From Pseudomonadota bacterium (GTDB lineage: Bacteria > Pseudomonadota > Gammaproteobacteria > Burkholderiales > Thiobacteraceae), in NCBI GenBank assembly GCA_021812385.1, contig JAKANO010000001.1, positions 124,001-188,000 of the forward strand: DNA of 64,000 bases, given 5' to 3'. The notes below the pieces were generated by a model that made no database searches, was not told the origin of the DNA, and saw only the letters and a program-made list of their open reading frames with translations. Positions 48,663 through 57,946 of the stretch are shown one piece after another. Numbering within the stretch: the stretch's first letter is position 1; each line of letters begins with the position of its first letter. Made by a program: the position numbers and the translations under genes.

Positions 48663-48968
48663 TTATTTGAATTTGTAGTAGGTCTTGTTCAGATACGCGC
48701 CAACGTCGGTTTCGTCTTCCGGGAACAAGCCGGCGCCGGTGTTGGCGTTGCAGCCGGAAATGCGCGCGGCGAGCTGGGCGGCGGTTTTGACCTTGTGGTC
48801 GGCGCGCGTGTAAACGCCGGAGCCATCGCCCTTGAATAATGAAATATGGCAGGACGCGCATTGCTTATCGACGATTGCCTTGCCCTTGCCGGCGTCGCCT
48901 TTATCGAATGGCGCAGCTTGAGCGGATACAGCAACACACAGGGCGGACAGCAGCAGTAAATGACGCAT
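48663..48968 (-). CDS. Small periplasmic c-type cytochrome without Met ligand
   Basis: A 101-residue exported protein (signal peptide ends AQA) with one heme motif CASCH at residues 37-41. Mature protein contains no methionine at all, so the usual sixth ligand of class I cytochromes c is missing; His58 (RADHKV) or a water could take its place. Two more Cys-free helices (AAQLAARISGCNANTG, DVGAYLNKTYYKF) complete the fold. A role in electron transfer is expected, but the redox potential would be unusual. Encoded between the M48 peptidase and pterin dehydratase. Confidence 0.88.
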   Translation of the reverse strand: MRHLLLLSALCVAVSAQAAPFDKGDAGKGKAIVDKQCASCHISLFKGDGSGVYTRADHKVKTAAQLAARISGCNANTGAGLFPEDETDVGAYLNKTYYKFK

Positions 48969-48980
48969 GGTTAAGCTCCT

Positions 48981-50225
48981 TTAAGTTGCAGCCATTTGCA
49001 AACGCGCGATGCGAATGCCGGCGGGGGGATGAGAATCATAGAAGGCGGAATGCACCGGGTCCGGTGTCAGGGTTGCGGCGTTGTCCTCGTACAGTTTCAC
49101 CAGTGCCTGGATCAATGCGGATGCCGTTGCGGTTTGCGCCGCGTATTGATCGGCTTCGAATTCATGCTGGCGCGACAGGCGTGCCAGCAAGGGGTGTAAG
49201 AGGAAGGTAAATACCGGGCTGACAACGATGAACAATAAGAGCGCGGTCGCGGTGGTTTGCGTTGTCACGCCCAAGCCGCTATAGAACCAATCCGCTTGCA
49301 TCAGCAGCGCAAGCACCCATAAGGCGACCAGGCTGCCGGCGAATAACCAGGCCATGCGCTTCATGATGTGGCGGCGCTTGAAGTGGCCCAGCTCATGCGC
49401 GAGCACGGCTTCGATTTCGTCGCCGCTCAAATTATTCAGCAAGGTATCGAAGAACACGATGCGCTTGGTTTTGCCGAAGCCGCTGAAATAGGCATTGCCA
49501 TGACTGCTGCGCTTGGAGCCGTCGATCACGAACAAGCCGCTGGCGTGAAAGCCGCATTTGACCAGCAGCGCTTCGATGCGCGCTTTGAGTTGCGCATCTT
49601 GCAGAGGCTGGAATTTATTGAACAGCGGCGCGATGAAAGTCGGGTAAATGGCGATGATGAGGAGATTGAACGCCATCCAGGCCAGCCATACATAAAGCCA
49701 CCAGTATTCGCCCATCGCGCCCATCAGCCACAACACGCCCAAGAGCAGCGGTCCGCCCAAGGCCAGCGCCAGCGCGGTTTGCTTGAACAGGTCGAGGATA
49801 TAAAGTTTCGGCGTGATTTTGTTGAAACCGAAGCGCGCTTCGATGCCGAAGGTGCGGTACAGGCTTAAGGGGATATCCAGCGCCGCCATCAGCAGCAAGG
49901 CGCTGAGGATTAAGGCGGTGCCTTCCAGCACGGCCGAATCGAATGCGCCATGCCAGGCTTGGGCCAGGAATTCCAGGCCGCCGCCCAGGGTGAATGCCAA
50001 TAGCACCAGCGCTTCTAATACGTGCTGCAAAATGGAAACGCGGGTTTTGGCAACGGTATAATCCGCCGCCTTTTGGTGCGCCTCCAGGCTGATTTTGTCG
50101 CTGAAGGCGGCTGGGACTTGGGCCTTATGCGTTAGAATGTGCGCAATGTGTCGGTGTGACAGCCAAATTTGCAGCGTCAGGGTCAAACCCAGCGCGGCGA
50201 GAAATGTAAGGGTGAAAACGTGCAT
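48981..50225 (-). CDS. M48 family (Ste24-like) zinc metalloprotease
   Basis: A 414-residue integral membrane protease. HELGH at about residues 275-279 (VLAHELGHFKRRH) is the zinc site, with a further Glu in QHEFEADQYA. Membrane helices occur at the N-terminus, around 60-120, 150-200 and 290-340. It belongs to the CAAX-prenyl-protease/Ste24 group; in bacteria it probably cleaves membrane or periplasmic proteins. The start is divergent from orn with a gap of only 37 nt, in which both promoters must lie. Confidence 0.92.
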   Translation of the reverse strand: MHVFTLTFLAALGLTLTLQIWLSHRHIAHILTHKAQVPAAFSDKISLEAHQKAADYTVAKTRVSILQHVLEALVLLAFTLGGGLEFLAQAWHGAFDSAVLEGTALILSALLLMAALDIPLSLYRTFGIEARFGFNKITPKLYILDLFKQTALALALGGPLLLGVLWLMGAMGEYWWLYVWLAWMAFNLLIIAIYPTFIAPLFNKFQPLQDAQLKARIEALLVKCGFHASGLFVIDGSKRSSHGNAYFSGFGKTKRIVFFDTLLNNLSGDEIEAVLAHELGHFKRRHIMKRMAWLFAGSLVALWVLALLMQADWFYSGLGVTTQTTATALLLFIVVSPVFTFLLHPLLARLSRQHEFEADQYAAQTATASALIQALVKLYEDNAATLTPDPVHSAFYDSHPPAGIRIARLQMAAT

Positions 50226-50262
50226 GCTGATAGGGTTACTTCAAAAAATTTAGGAAAACATT

Positions 50263-50817
50263 ATGGCACAAGAGCCGAACAATAATAATCATCTAGTCTG
50301 GATAGACATGGAAATGACGGGTCTGTTCCCGGACACGGATCGGATTATTGAAGTTGCCCTGGTGGTAACGGACTCCGAATTGAATCCGATTGCGGAATCG
50401 CCGGCCTTGGTGGTGCACCAGAGCGATGCGGTCATGGATGGCATGGACGATTGGAATAAGTCGACGCATGGCCGTTCCGGCTTGATCGACAAGGTGCGGG
50501 CTTCTACGTTGGTTGAAGTTGAAGTCGAGGCGCAAATGATCGCCTTTCTCGAGCCGCTGGTCGGCAAGGGTAAATCGCCGATGTGCGGCAATTCGATTTG
50601 TCAGGATCGGCGCTTCCTGGCGCGCTATATGCCTTTGTTGGAAGCTTATTTCCACTATCGCAATCTGGATGTCTCGACCTTTAAAGAATTGGTGAAGCGC
50701 TGGAAACCGGAAATTGCTTCGGGCGTGACCAAAGAAGGCAAGCATACCGCCTTGGCGGATATTTACGAATCGATCGCGGAATTGAAGTATTACCGCGAGC
50801 ATTTCATCAAATCCTAG
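50263..50817 (+). CDS. orn: Oligoribonuclease
   Basis: A 184-residue 3'-5' exoribonuclease of the DEDD family that degrades two- to five-nucleotide RNAs and pGp[10 protein letters not shown] carries Asp15 and Glu17; [10 protein letters not shown], and the later [11 protein letters not shown] with Asp, complete the metal site. AGGAAAAC lies before the ATG. Encoded divergently from the M48 protease and followed after 5 nt by the retropepsin-like gene. Complete and typical. Confidence 0.95.
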   Translation: MAQEPNNNNHLVWIDMEMTGLFPDTDRIIEVALVVTDSELNPIAESPALVVHQSDAVMDGMDDWNKSTHGRSGLIDKVRASTLVEVEVEAQMIAFLEPLVGKGKSPMCGNSICQDRRFLARYMPLLEAYFHYRNLDVSTFKELVKRWKPEIASGVTKEGKHTALADIYESIAELKYYREHFIKS

Positions 50818-50822
50818 GCGAT

Positions 50823-51332
50823 ATGCCGGAACAAAATCCGCACCGGCGCTCCGGCGTTATCATGCTTTGGATTGCTTGGCTGCTGGTTCTGGGGGGCGGC
50901 TGGTGGATAGCGGATCGCTGGTTACACCATCAGGAAAATCCGAACCAGCGTCCCGCGCTGAACGCGAATGGTGCCGTGGTATTGGAGCGCAATCGTCAGG
51001 GGCATTATGTCGCGACGGGCGAAATCAATGGCCGCAAGGTCACGTTCTTGCTCGATACGGGTGCAACTTCGGTGGCCTTATCCGCGCGCCTGGCACGCGA
51101 ACTCGATTTGCAGCGCGGGGCGGAGATTCGGTTGGATACGGCGAATGGCAGCGTGGTCGGCTTCACGACACGCCTCGATTCGGTGCGGCTTGGGGACATT
51201 GTCGTGCATGGGGTGAGCGCGGTTTTTTCCGAGGGCATGATGGACGACACCGTATTGCTGGGGATGAGTTTCCTCAAGCACCTGGAATTTACCCAGCGCG
51301 AGAATCAACTCATTCTCCGTGCCTTGCGCTGA
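50823..51332 (+). CDS. Membrane-anchored retropepsin-like aspartic protease (clan AA)
   Basis: A 169-residue protein with one N-terminal membrane helix (about 11-30) and a single retroviral-type aspartic protease domain. FLLDTGATSVALS has the catalytic Asp78-Thr-Gly; SFLKHLEFTQRENQLIL is the C-terminal conserved strand. It belongs to the TIGR02281-like family. Such proteins need to dimerise to be active. It follows orn by 5 nt, probably co-transcribed. Confidence 0.87.
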   Translation: MPEQNPHRRSGVIMLWIAWLLVLGGGWWIADRWLHHQENPNQRPALNANGAVVLERNRQGHYVATGEINGRKVTFLLDTGATSVALSARLARELDLQRGAEIRLDTANGSVVGFTTRLDSVRLGDIVVHGVSAVFSEGMMDDTVLLGMSFLKHLEFTQRENQLILRALR

Positions 51333-51428
51333 CTGGCCATTGTCACGTCCATTTCCTATGATGACGATACGTGGTTTGCTTATTTGATTACCTGCGGATT
51401 CGCAGAACAATAACGATCGGGAGTTACG

Positions 51429-53984
51429 ATGAAATCCGGCAGCACGTTTAATATTGAAGTGACACCCAAGATTCCGCGCAAAATGGCGCGCTTGGAAGAG
51501 TTGGCAAACAACCTGTGGTACAGCTGGGATAAGCCGACGCGCACCTTATTTGCGCGCTTGCACCCGGGCTTGTGGGGAGTGGTCGGGCATAATCCGCGCG
51601 TGTTCTTGCGCCGCATCGACGAGCAACGTTTAGTCGATGCGATCGACGACCAGGTTTTCTTGGCGACCTACAATCGCGTGCTGTCCGCCTACGATACTTA
51701 CCATAGCGAACCGATGCGCGCGCCGAGCCATGAGGAGCTGAAGGAAAGCGATCTGGTCGCCTATTTCTGCTTCGAGTTCGGCTTTCACGAAAGCTTTCCC
51801 ATTTATTCCGGCGGCCTGGGAATTTTGGCGGGCGATCACTGCAAAGCGGCGAGCGACATGCGTTTGCCGTTTGTGGCGGTCGGCCTGTTGTATCGCCAAG
51901 GCTATTTCACGCAAACCATCGATGCGGAAGGGCGGCAAGTGGCGAGCTATGCCGATTCCGATTTCGATGATTTGCCGATTACGCCGGCGCGGCTGGAGGA
52001 CGGCTCCGAGTTGAAAATCGTCGTGCCCATGCTGGGTCGCAAAGTGGCGGTCAAGGTTTGGGAAGCGACGGTCGGTCATGTGCGCATGGTTTTGCTCGAC
52101 TCCGACCTGGAAGAGAATACAGCGGAAGACCGCGATATCGCGCATCAGCTGTATGGCGGCGATCGCAATTTGCGCATTCAGCAGGAAATCATGCTGGGCG
52201 TCGGCGGCGTGCGCGCGCTCGACGCGATGGGCCTCAAGCCCACGGTATGGCATATCAATGAAGGCCATGCGGCGTTCATGATGTTGGAGCGTATCCGCTT
52301 GCTGCGCTTGCATGGGCTGGATTTCGCCAGTGCCATGGAAGCCGTGGCGGTGAATACGGTGTTTACCACGCATACACCGGTGCCGGCCGGTCATGATCAT
52401 TTCGCAGAAAGCATGATCGAGGCCTACTTTCATGACATGTTGCCGGAACTGGGCCTTACGCATCGGGAGTTCATGGCCTTGGGGCGCAAGGACGATGGCG
52501 CTGATTTCAATATGACTGCCTTGGCGATACGCGGTTCGCGCCACCACAATGGCGTTTCGCGCATTCATGGCGGCGTGTCGTCGCATATTTGCGCCGATAT
52601 GTGGCCGCAGGTCGATCCCAACGAAAGCCCGATGAGTTATGTCACCAACGGCGTGCATGTGCCGACTTTCCTCGCGCTGGAATGGGCGGATTTGTTTGAC
52701 CAATATCTGGGATACGAGTGGCGGCACCGGATGTCGGATGTCGAGTATTGGTCGAAGATCGAGGCCATTCCCGATCACTTGTTTTGGAGCGTGCATCAGT
52801 CCTTGAAGTCGCAGATGTTGCAATTGGTGCGCACGCGCCTGACGCAGCAGCATATGCGTAATCAAGGTTCGGAAGCGCACCTGGATCGCATGTTCCGCTT
52901 GGCCGACTCCGGCAACCCGAACGTGCTCACGATCGGTTTTGCGCGCCGCTTTGCCACTTACAAACGTGCGACGCTGTTGTTCGAAAACCTGGACTGGCTG
53001 CGCGAGATCATGTCCGATGCGGACCGTCCGGTATTGTTCCTGTTCGCCGGCAAAGCGCATCCGGCGGATCACCCCGGGCAAGAATTGATTCGCCAGGTAT
53101 ACCAAATCATGCACATGCCGGAATTCGTCGGCAAAGTACTCATGACCGAGGGTTTTGATCTGGGCTTGTCGCGGCGCATGGTGTCGGGCGTCGACGTCTG
53201 GCTGAATACGCCGATTTATCCGCTGGAGGCGTCCGGCACTTCGGGGATGAAGGCGGGCATTAACGGTGTGATCAATTTGTCCGTCATGGATGGCTGGTGG
53301 GGCGAAGGCTACGACGGCAAGAACGGCTGGGCGATCAAGCCGCCGCCGGAATATATGGATGAATATCGGCGCAATAAAGAAGACAGCCAGACCTTGTATG
53401 AGTTGCTGCAAGATCAAATCATTCCGCTATATTATCGGCGCGACAAATTAGGCTATTCCGCCGAGTGGGTGAAAATGGCCAAGCACTCGGTGGCTTCTCT
53501 GTTGCCGCGTTTCAACGCCAGCCGCATGGTGGGCGAATATGTGTCGAACTTTTACTTGCCGGCGAGCAAGCAAGGCCGCTTGTATGCGCAAAATGATTTT
53601 GAAAATGCGCGCACCCTCGCCGCCTGGAAAGCGCGCATCCTCGCTGCTTGGCCCAAGATCAGCTTGCGGCGCATGGATACGCCGAAAAAGCGCATTCAAT
53701 TCGGCGACTCCTTGCATTTCGAGGTGCTGGTGAATATGGATGGTTTGCAGCCTTCGGACGTGGTGGTGGAAATGTTGTTGGCGCGCCCGAACAAAGAAGA
53801 GAAGAAGGATTTCAGTCACCATCGCTTCGAATGCGTCGGCGTTGAAGCCAGCACCGGAGAGCAGCGTTTTACCATGGAGCTTGCGCCGAATTTATGCGGC
53901 CGTCTCGATTACAAAATCCGCATCTACCCGGCACATTCGCTGTTGACGCATCCCCTGGAGATGGGACTCATGGTGTGGCTGTAA
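51429..53984 (+). CDS. glgP: Alpha-glucan (glycogen) phosphorylase, divergent GT35 type (copy 2)
   Basis: An 851-residue phosphorylase of the same divergent family as the gene at 3547: N-terminal DUF3417-like part (LEELANNLWYSWDKPTRTLF), YSGGLGILAGDHCKAASDM, and EASGTSGMKAGINGVINLS with cofactor lysine Lys608. TTACGATG is preceded by GGGAG, a good ribosome site. It converges on glgA with only 6 nt between stops and no terminator, so transcription of the two could interfere. Glycogen breakdown and synthesis genes are thus side by side. Confidence 0.93.
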   Translation: MKSGSTFNIEVTPKIPRKMARLEELANNLWYSWDKPTRTLFARLHPGLWGVVGHNPRVFLRRIDEQRLVDAIDDQVFLATYNRVLSAYDTYHSEPMRAPSHEELKESDLVAYFCFEFGFHESFPIYSGGLGILAGDHCKAASDMRLPFVAVGLLYRQGYFTQTIDAEGRQVASYADSDFDDLPITPARLEDGSELKIVVPMLGRKVAVKVWEATVGHVRMVLLDSDLEENTAEDRDIAHQLYGGDRNLRIQQEIMLGVGGVRALDAMGLKPTVWHINEGHAAFMMLERIRLLRLHGLDFASAMEAVAVNTVFTTHTPVPAGHDHFAESMIEAYFHDMLPELGLTHREFMALGRKDDGADFNMTALAIRGSRHHNGVSRIHGGVSSHICADMWPQVDPNESPMSYVTNGVHVPTFLALEWADLFDQYLGYEWRHRMSDVEYWSKIEAIPDHLFWSVHQSLKSQMLQLVRTRLTQQHMRNQGSEAHLDRMFRLADSGNPNVLTIGFARRFATYKRATLLFENLDWLREIMSDADRPVLFLFAGKAHPADHPGQELIRQVYQIMHMPEFVGKVLMTEGFDLGLSRRMVSGVDVWLNTPIYPLEASGTSGMKAGINGVINLSVMDGWWGEGYDGKNGWAIKPPPEYMDEYRRNKEDSQTLYELLQDQIIPLYYRRDKLGYSAEWVKMAKHSVASLLPRFNASRMVGEYVSNFYLPASKQGRLYAQNDFENARTLAAWKARILAAWPKISLRRMDTPKKRIQFGDSLHFEVLVNMDGLQPSDVVVEMLLARPNKEEKKDFSHHRFECVGVEASTGEQRFTMELAPNLCGRLDYKIRIYPAHSLLTHPLEMGLMVWL

Positions 53985-53990
53985 TGCTCT

Positions 53991-55460
53991 TTAAAGATTG
54001 AGCGATCGATACAGCTGCAAATATTCTTGCGCGCTTTTTTGCCAAGAAAAATCCTTAGCCATGCCGGCGATTTGCAATTGCCGCCAAACCTTCGGTTCAT
54101 GCCGGTACAGATGAATCGCGTGGCGCAAGGCGGCAATCGCGGTATGGAAATGCATGTCGTAAAACAGGATGCCGCTGGCTCGGCCGCTAGCAATATTTTC
54201 GGCAGTGGCATCGACGATGGTATCCGCCAGCCCGCCGGTTGCGTGCGCTACCGGCGGCGTGCCATAACGCTGGCTGTACATTTGGTTGAGCCCGCAGGGT
54301 TCGAAACGCGATGGCATGAGAAAGATATCCGCACCCGCTTCGATGCGATGCGATAAGCGCTCGTCGTAGCCGATATTGATGCTGATGCGGCCGGGGTGGT
54401 TGAGCGCCAGTTTGCGAAATGCACGTTCCAGTTCTTTGTCGCCGCTTCCGAGCAATACGAATTGCACGCCTTCGCGCACCAAGTCGTGCATCATCCCTAA
54501 AATAGTATCCGAACCCTTTTGATAGGTAATGCGCGAGACGATGGCGACTAAGGGCGCATGCGCATCCAGGTGCAGGCCTATGTCATGTTGTAACGCGGAT
54601 TTGTTCAGTGCCTTGTCGTTTAATTGCTGGGCGCTATAAGCCTTGGCCAGATGCGGGTCGGTTTCCGGATTCCATTCTTGGGTGTCGATGCCGTTGATGA
54701 TGCCACTCAGCACGCCGCGTCGTTCATGCAGCAAGCCTTGCATGCCGAAACCCAAGGTTTCATGCTGAATTTCGCGTGCGTAGGTGGGGCTCACGGTGGT
54801 GATGCGGTCGCAATAAAACAGTCCGGCCTTGAGGAATGACAGGTGGCCGTAATACTCCAGCCCTTGTAATTTGAAGCTCTCCGGCGGGAGGTGGAGCGCA
54901 TGCACCATATCCGCCGCAAACACGCCTTGGTAGGCGAGATTGTGGATGGTCAAGATGCTGGAGGCTTTACGCCCCGCCCAAAAGCGTAAATAAGCCGGGG
55001 CTAGACCGGTCTGCCAATCGTTGCAATGCACGATGTCCGGCTGCCAGGCGCTGCTATTGTCGCGGCTGCCAAGCCAAGCGGCGACGTAGGATAGCAGGGC
55101 GAAACGCTGCGGGTTATCCGGCCAGTCGTTGCCGCCGCCGGTTTGATAGGGGCCGCCGTCGCGGTTATAGAAGGCATCATAAGCGACGATAAGTACCGGT
55201 AAACCGCTTTCCGGTAAGCGCGATTCCATTAAATGGATTTCGCCGGGCGCGAACGGATTGGCTAGCGTTGCGAAGGGAGTCATGTCGCGGCACTTAGCCA
55301 AAACCGCGCGGTAGCCGGGAATGAGTAATTTGATATCGATGCCCAGGGCGTGCAAGGCGCTGGGCAAGGCGCCGGAAACATCCGCCAGGCCGCCGGTTTT
55401 AATCAGAGGATGGGCTTCCGAAGTGGCGAATAATACTTTTGGATGGCGTGCGCTTGTCAT
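53991..55460 (-). CDS. glgA: Glycogen synthase (ADP-glucose type)
   Basis: A 489-residue GT5 glycosyltransferase that elongates alpha-1,4-glucan from ADP-glucose. KTGGLADVSGALP (residues 21-33) binds the sugar nucleotide; VSRITYQKGSD and MPSRFEPCGLNQMYSQRYG are further family motifs. It is intact. A partial, broken second copy lies at 57490-57828, and the upstream sequences of both start codons are nearly identical (cttgtcatggtttaattgcgg on the plus strand), so the two derive from a duplication. gnd lies between them. Confidence 0.95.
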   Translation of the reverse strand: MTSARHPKVLFATSEAHPLIKTGGLADVSGALPSALHALGIDIKLLIPGYRAVLAKCRDMTPFATLANPFAPGEIHLMESRLPESGLPVLIVAYDAFYNRDGGPYQTGGGNDWPDNPQRFALLSYVAAWLGSRDNSSAWQPDIVHCNDWQTGLAPAYLRFWAGRKASSILTIHNLAYQGVFAADMVHALHLPPESFKLQGLEYYGHLSFLKAGLFYCDRITTVSPTYAREIQHETLGFGMQGLLHERRGVLSGIINGIDTQEWNPETDPHLAKAYSAQQLNDKALNKSALQHDIGLHLDAHAPLVAIVSRITYQKGSDTILGMMHDLVREGVQFVLLGSGDKELERAFRKLALNHPGRISINIGYDERLSHRIEAGADIFLMPSRFEPCGLNQMYSQRYGTPPVAHATGGLADTIVDATAENIASGRASGILFYDMHFHTAIAALRHAIHLYRHEPKVWRQLQIAGMAKDFSWQKSAQEYLQLYRSLNL

Positions 55461-55578
55461 GGTTTAATTGCGGAATGTGGTGCGTTACAGTGGAAAGCGT
55501 GAAAGTATAACAAAGCGCCGTGCATCATTTTTGGTTTGGCAGTTTTAGTTTCCTCTGTGATGTTAACAAGAAAAGAAA

Positions 55579-55702
55579 ACTAAAGGGGTCAGCTGCGCTT
55601 TGTTTTTTCTATCGATCGCCATACCCATCCTCTCCTGTTCAGAATCCGAAATCGACTGGTGTTTGTGTTTCACTCGGTTGATTCGATTTAGCCCCCTTTA
55701 GT
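55579..55702. repeat. Element with 10-bp terminal inverted repeats
   Basis: actaaagggg (55579-55588) and cccctttagt (55693-55702) are perfect inverted repeats 104 nt apart. The left end aaaggggtcag recalls REP sequences linked to single-strand transposases, but no transposase is encoded here. It lies next to the inserted gnd. Confidence 0.5.
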
Positions 55703-55773
55703 GCCTCCTCGCGCATCGGTGTGCCGCCGGCAGGGCGAAGAATTAGGCGGGTCGTCGTCGACGGGGGCCCCAA

Positions 55774-55807
55774 ACGAAAACGGCGACCCGCAGGCCGCCG
55801 TTTTCGT
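55774..55807. terminator. Terminator of gnd
   Basis: A 12-bp perfect stem (acgaaaacggcg / cgccgttttcgt) with a 10-nt loop, 17 nt past the gnd stop on the minus strand, followed there by TTTG. The A/T tracts inside the stem give both-strand potential. Confidence 0.75.
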
Positions 55808-55823
55808 CGTCAACTGATTGCGC

Positions 55824-57377
55824 TCAGCTGCGGTTCATGCCCATCTCGGAGAGCTTGAGCTGGGGACGCTTCGGGTCCGGCCAATCAATGTGGAACATCT
55901 CGCCGCGCGGCTGATCGGTGCGCTCGTAGGTGTGGGCACCGAAAAAGTCGCGCTGCGCCTGCAGGAGGTTCGCGGGTAACGTCTCGCTGCGGTAGCTGTC
56001 GAAGTACGAGAGGGCCGAAGCGAACACCGGGACCGGCGTGCCGTCGAGCGCTGCGCGGGCCACGACCTTGCGCCAGTTGCTCTGCGACTCGGTGACCTTG
56101 CCGGCGAAATACGGATCGAGCAGCAGGTTCTGCAACTTGGGGTTCTTCACGAAGGCATCGGTGATTTTCTGCAGGAATCCGGCGCGGATGATGCAGCCGC
56201 CGCGGAAGATCTTGGCAAGCTCGCCGAGCTTGAGGTCCCAATTGTATTCTTGCGATGCCGCCGCGTAGAGCGCGAAGCCCTGCGCGTAGCAGCACAGCTT
56301 GGAGCAGTAGAGCGCGTCACGCACGGCGTCGACGGTGATCTCCACGGCTTTGCCCAGGCCCTCGGATCCCTTGAGTACCTTGCTGGCGGCGACACGCTCG
56401 TCTTTGATGGCCGAGATGCAGCGCGCGAACACGGCTTCGGCGACGGAAGACGCCGGGACGCCAAGGTCGAGGGCGTTGATCGAGGTCCACTTGCCCGTGC
56501 CCTTTTGGCCGGCGGTGTCGAGGACGACGTCGACGAAGGGCTTGCCGGTGACCGGATCCTTTTGCTGCAACACGTCGGCGCTGATCTCGATGAGGAAGGA
56601 ATTCAGGTCGCCCTTGTTCCACTCGGTCATGATCGCGGAGATCTCGGCGGGGCTCTTGCCCAGCGAGTTGCGCAGGATCGAGTAGGCCTCGCAGATGAGT
56701 TGCATGTCGCCGTACTCGATGCCGTTGTGCACCATCTTCACGTAGTGGCCGGCACCGTCGGGGCCGATGTAGGTGGTGCAGGGAACGCCGCCCTTGACGG
56801 GCTTGCCAGGGGCCGCGCCTTCGAGGGGCTTGCCGGTCTTCTCGTCGACCTTGGCCGCGCAGGCCATCCACACGGGTTTGAGGATTTCCCAGGACTCGGG
56901 CTTGCCGCCGGGCATGAGCGACGGGCCGAAGCGCGCGCCTTCTTCGCCGCCGCTGACGCCGGAGCCGACGAAGAGCAGGCCTTTGGCGGTCAGGTCTTTC
57001 TCGCGGCGGATGGTGTCGGTATAGAGCGCGTTGCCGCCGTCGACGATGACGTCGCCCTTGTCGAGCAGTGGGACGAGCGAGTCGATGACCGCGTCGGTGG
57101 GCTTGCCGGCCTTGACCAGGATCACGATGCGGCGGGGCGTTTTGATCGATGCGACGAAGTCTTTGAGCTCAGCCGCGGGCACGAGGCCGCCGCCGGTGTC
57201 GCCGAAGACTGCGGGTGGATTGGCGTCGACGAACTTCTCGGTGGTCGCGGTGGTGCGGTTGTAGACGGCAACCTTGAACCCGTGGTCGGCCATGTTGAGA
57301 ACGAGGTTCTGGCCCATAACGGCCAGGCCAACGAGGCCGACATCGGCAGAATTGGGGGTGGGCTTTTCAAACGCCAT
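55824..57377 (-). CDS. gnd: 6-phosphogluconate dehydrogenase, probably acquired
   Basis: Oxidatively decarboxylates 6-phosphogluconate to ribulose 5-phosphate. The 517-residue protein is of the long (E. coli-like) type: [19 protein letters not shown] binds the cofactor, [20 protein letters not shown] and [18 protein letters not shown] with the catalytic Lys form the active site. An insert around residues 180-195 ([20 protein letters not shown]) is unusual for proteobacterial enzymes and recalls Planctomycetes/Verrucomicrobia sequences (impression only). Base composition seems richer in GC than its neighbours. It interrupts a decayed glgA copy and lies opposite to the following zwf, so it was likely gained to replace the lost native gene. 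Confidence 0.93.
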   Translation of the reverse strand: MAFEKPTPNSADVGLVGLAVMGQNLVLNMADHGFKVAVYNRTTATTEKFVDANPPAVFGDTGGGLVPAAELKDFVASIKTPRRIVILVKAGKPTDAVIDSLVPLLDKGDVIVDGGNALYTDTIRREKDLTAKGLLFVGSGVSGGEEGARFGPSLMPGGKPESWEILKPVWMACAAKVDEKTGKPLEGAAPGKPVKGGVPCTTYIGPDGAGHYVKMVHNGIEYGDMQLICEAYSILRNSLGKSPAEISAIMTEWNKGDLNSFLIEISADVLQQKDPVTGKPFVDVVLDTAGQKGTGKWTSINALDLGVPASSVAEAVFARCISAIKDERVAASKVLKGSEGLGKAVEITVDAVRDALYCSKLCCYAQGFALYAAASQEYNWDLKLGELAKIFRGGCIIRAGFLQKITDAFVKNPKLQNLLLDPYFAGKVTESQSNWRKVVARAALDGTPVPVFASALSYFDSYRSETLPANLLQAQRDFFGAHTYERTDQPRGEMFHIDWPDPKRPQLKLSEMGMNRS

Positions 57378-57489
57378 AATTTAGGACTCCGGGGGCTGGG
57401 GGTTAGAGATCAGACGCCGATGATGGGAATTTCAACGCCATTTTTTTCCACTTTTTTAAGTGTCCTGAGTTTTTTAGTCGTAGTCAATC

Positions 57490-57828
57490 TGTATTTGTGT
57501 CGAAGAATCGCATGGCGCAAGGCGGCAATGCAGCTGTGAAAATGCATATCGTAAAACAACTCGCCGTTATCCGTGCCGGGCAGCTTCGATTCGATGATGC
57601 GGATATCCCAAGGCCCAAAAGAGTTAGGGAGAATGGCGAAAATGTCGGTGTGGCGGCATTTATCCCACACCTCGCGGTAGCCGGGAAGCAGCCGCTTGTT
57701 AATATCGGGCCCTGGGTGTGCAAAGCCGCGGGCAGGGCACCGGATCCATCGGCCAGCCCGCCGGTTTTCATTAGGGGGTGAGCCTCTGAGGTCGCGAATA
57801 ATACTTTAGGTTGGCTTGCGCTTGTCAT
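57490..57828 (-). pseudogene. glgA: Remnant of duplicated glgA with internal deletion and frameshift
   Basis: Begins with MTSASQPKVLFATSEAHPLM and KTGGLADGSGALPAALHTQG, clearly the first 40 residues of GlgA. The frame then shifts; a second frame continues with KCRHTDIFAILPNSFGPWDI and IRIIESKLPG, matching residues about 62-86 of the intact copy, and jumps to FYDMHFHSCIAALRHAI, which matches residues near 435. Roughly 340 codons are missing. No glucan-synthase activity can remain. The homology ends near 57490, where unrelated sequence leading to gnd begins. Confidence 0.9.
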
Positions 57829-57946
57829 GGTTTAATTGCGGAAACTGGTGCGTTACAATGTTTTCAACGGCCAGCATAGCAAAGCGAACGTCGCGCTTTC
57901 GGCGGTGTAGGTATTTCTCCTCTTCAGTGAAGAAAAGGGTCTTAAA

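Larger units (their letters stand above)
55461..55823. other. Intergenic region between glgA start and gnd end
   Basis: The first 60 nt resemble the sequence upstream of the glgA pseudogene and probably hold the glgA promoter. An inverted-repeat element lies at 55579-55702 and the gnd terminator at 55774-55807. No gene is visible; this is probably one edge of the rearrangement that brought in gnd. Confidence 0.5.

Noticed and set aside
55459-57830. Classic composite transposon carrying gnd
   Set aside because: The flanking glgA copies share their start regions, but no transposase, target-site duplication or insertion-sequence ends were seen.
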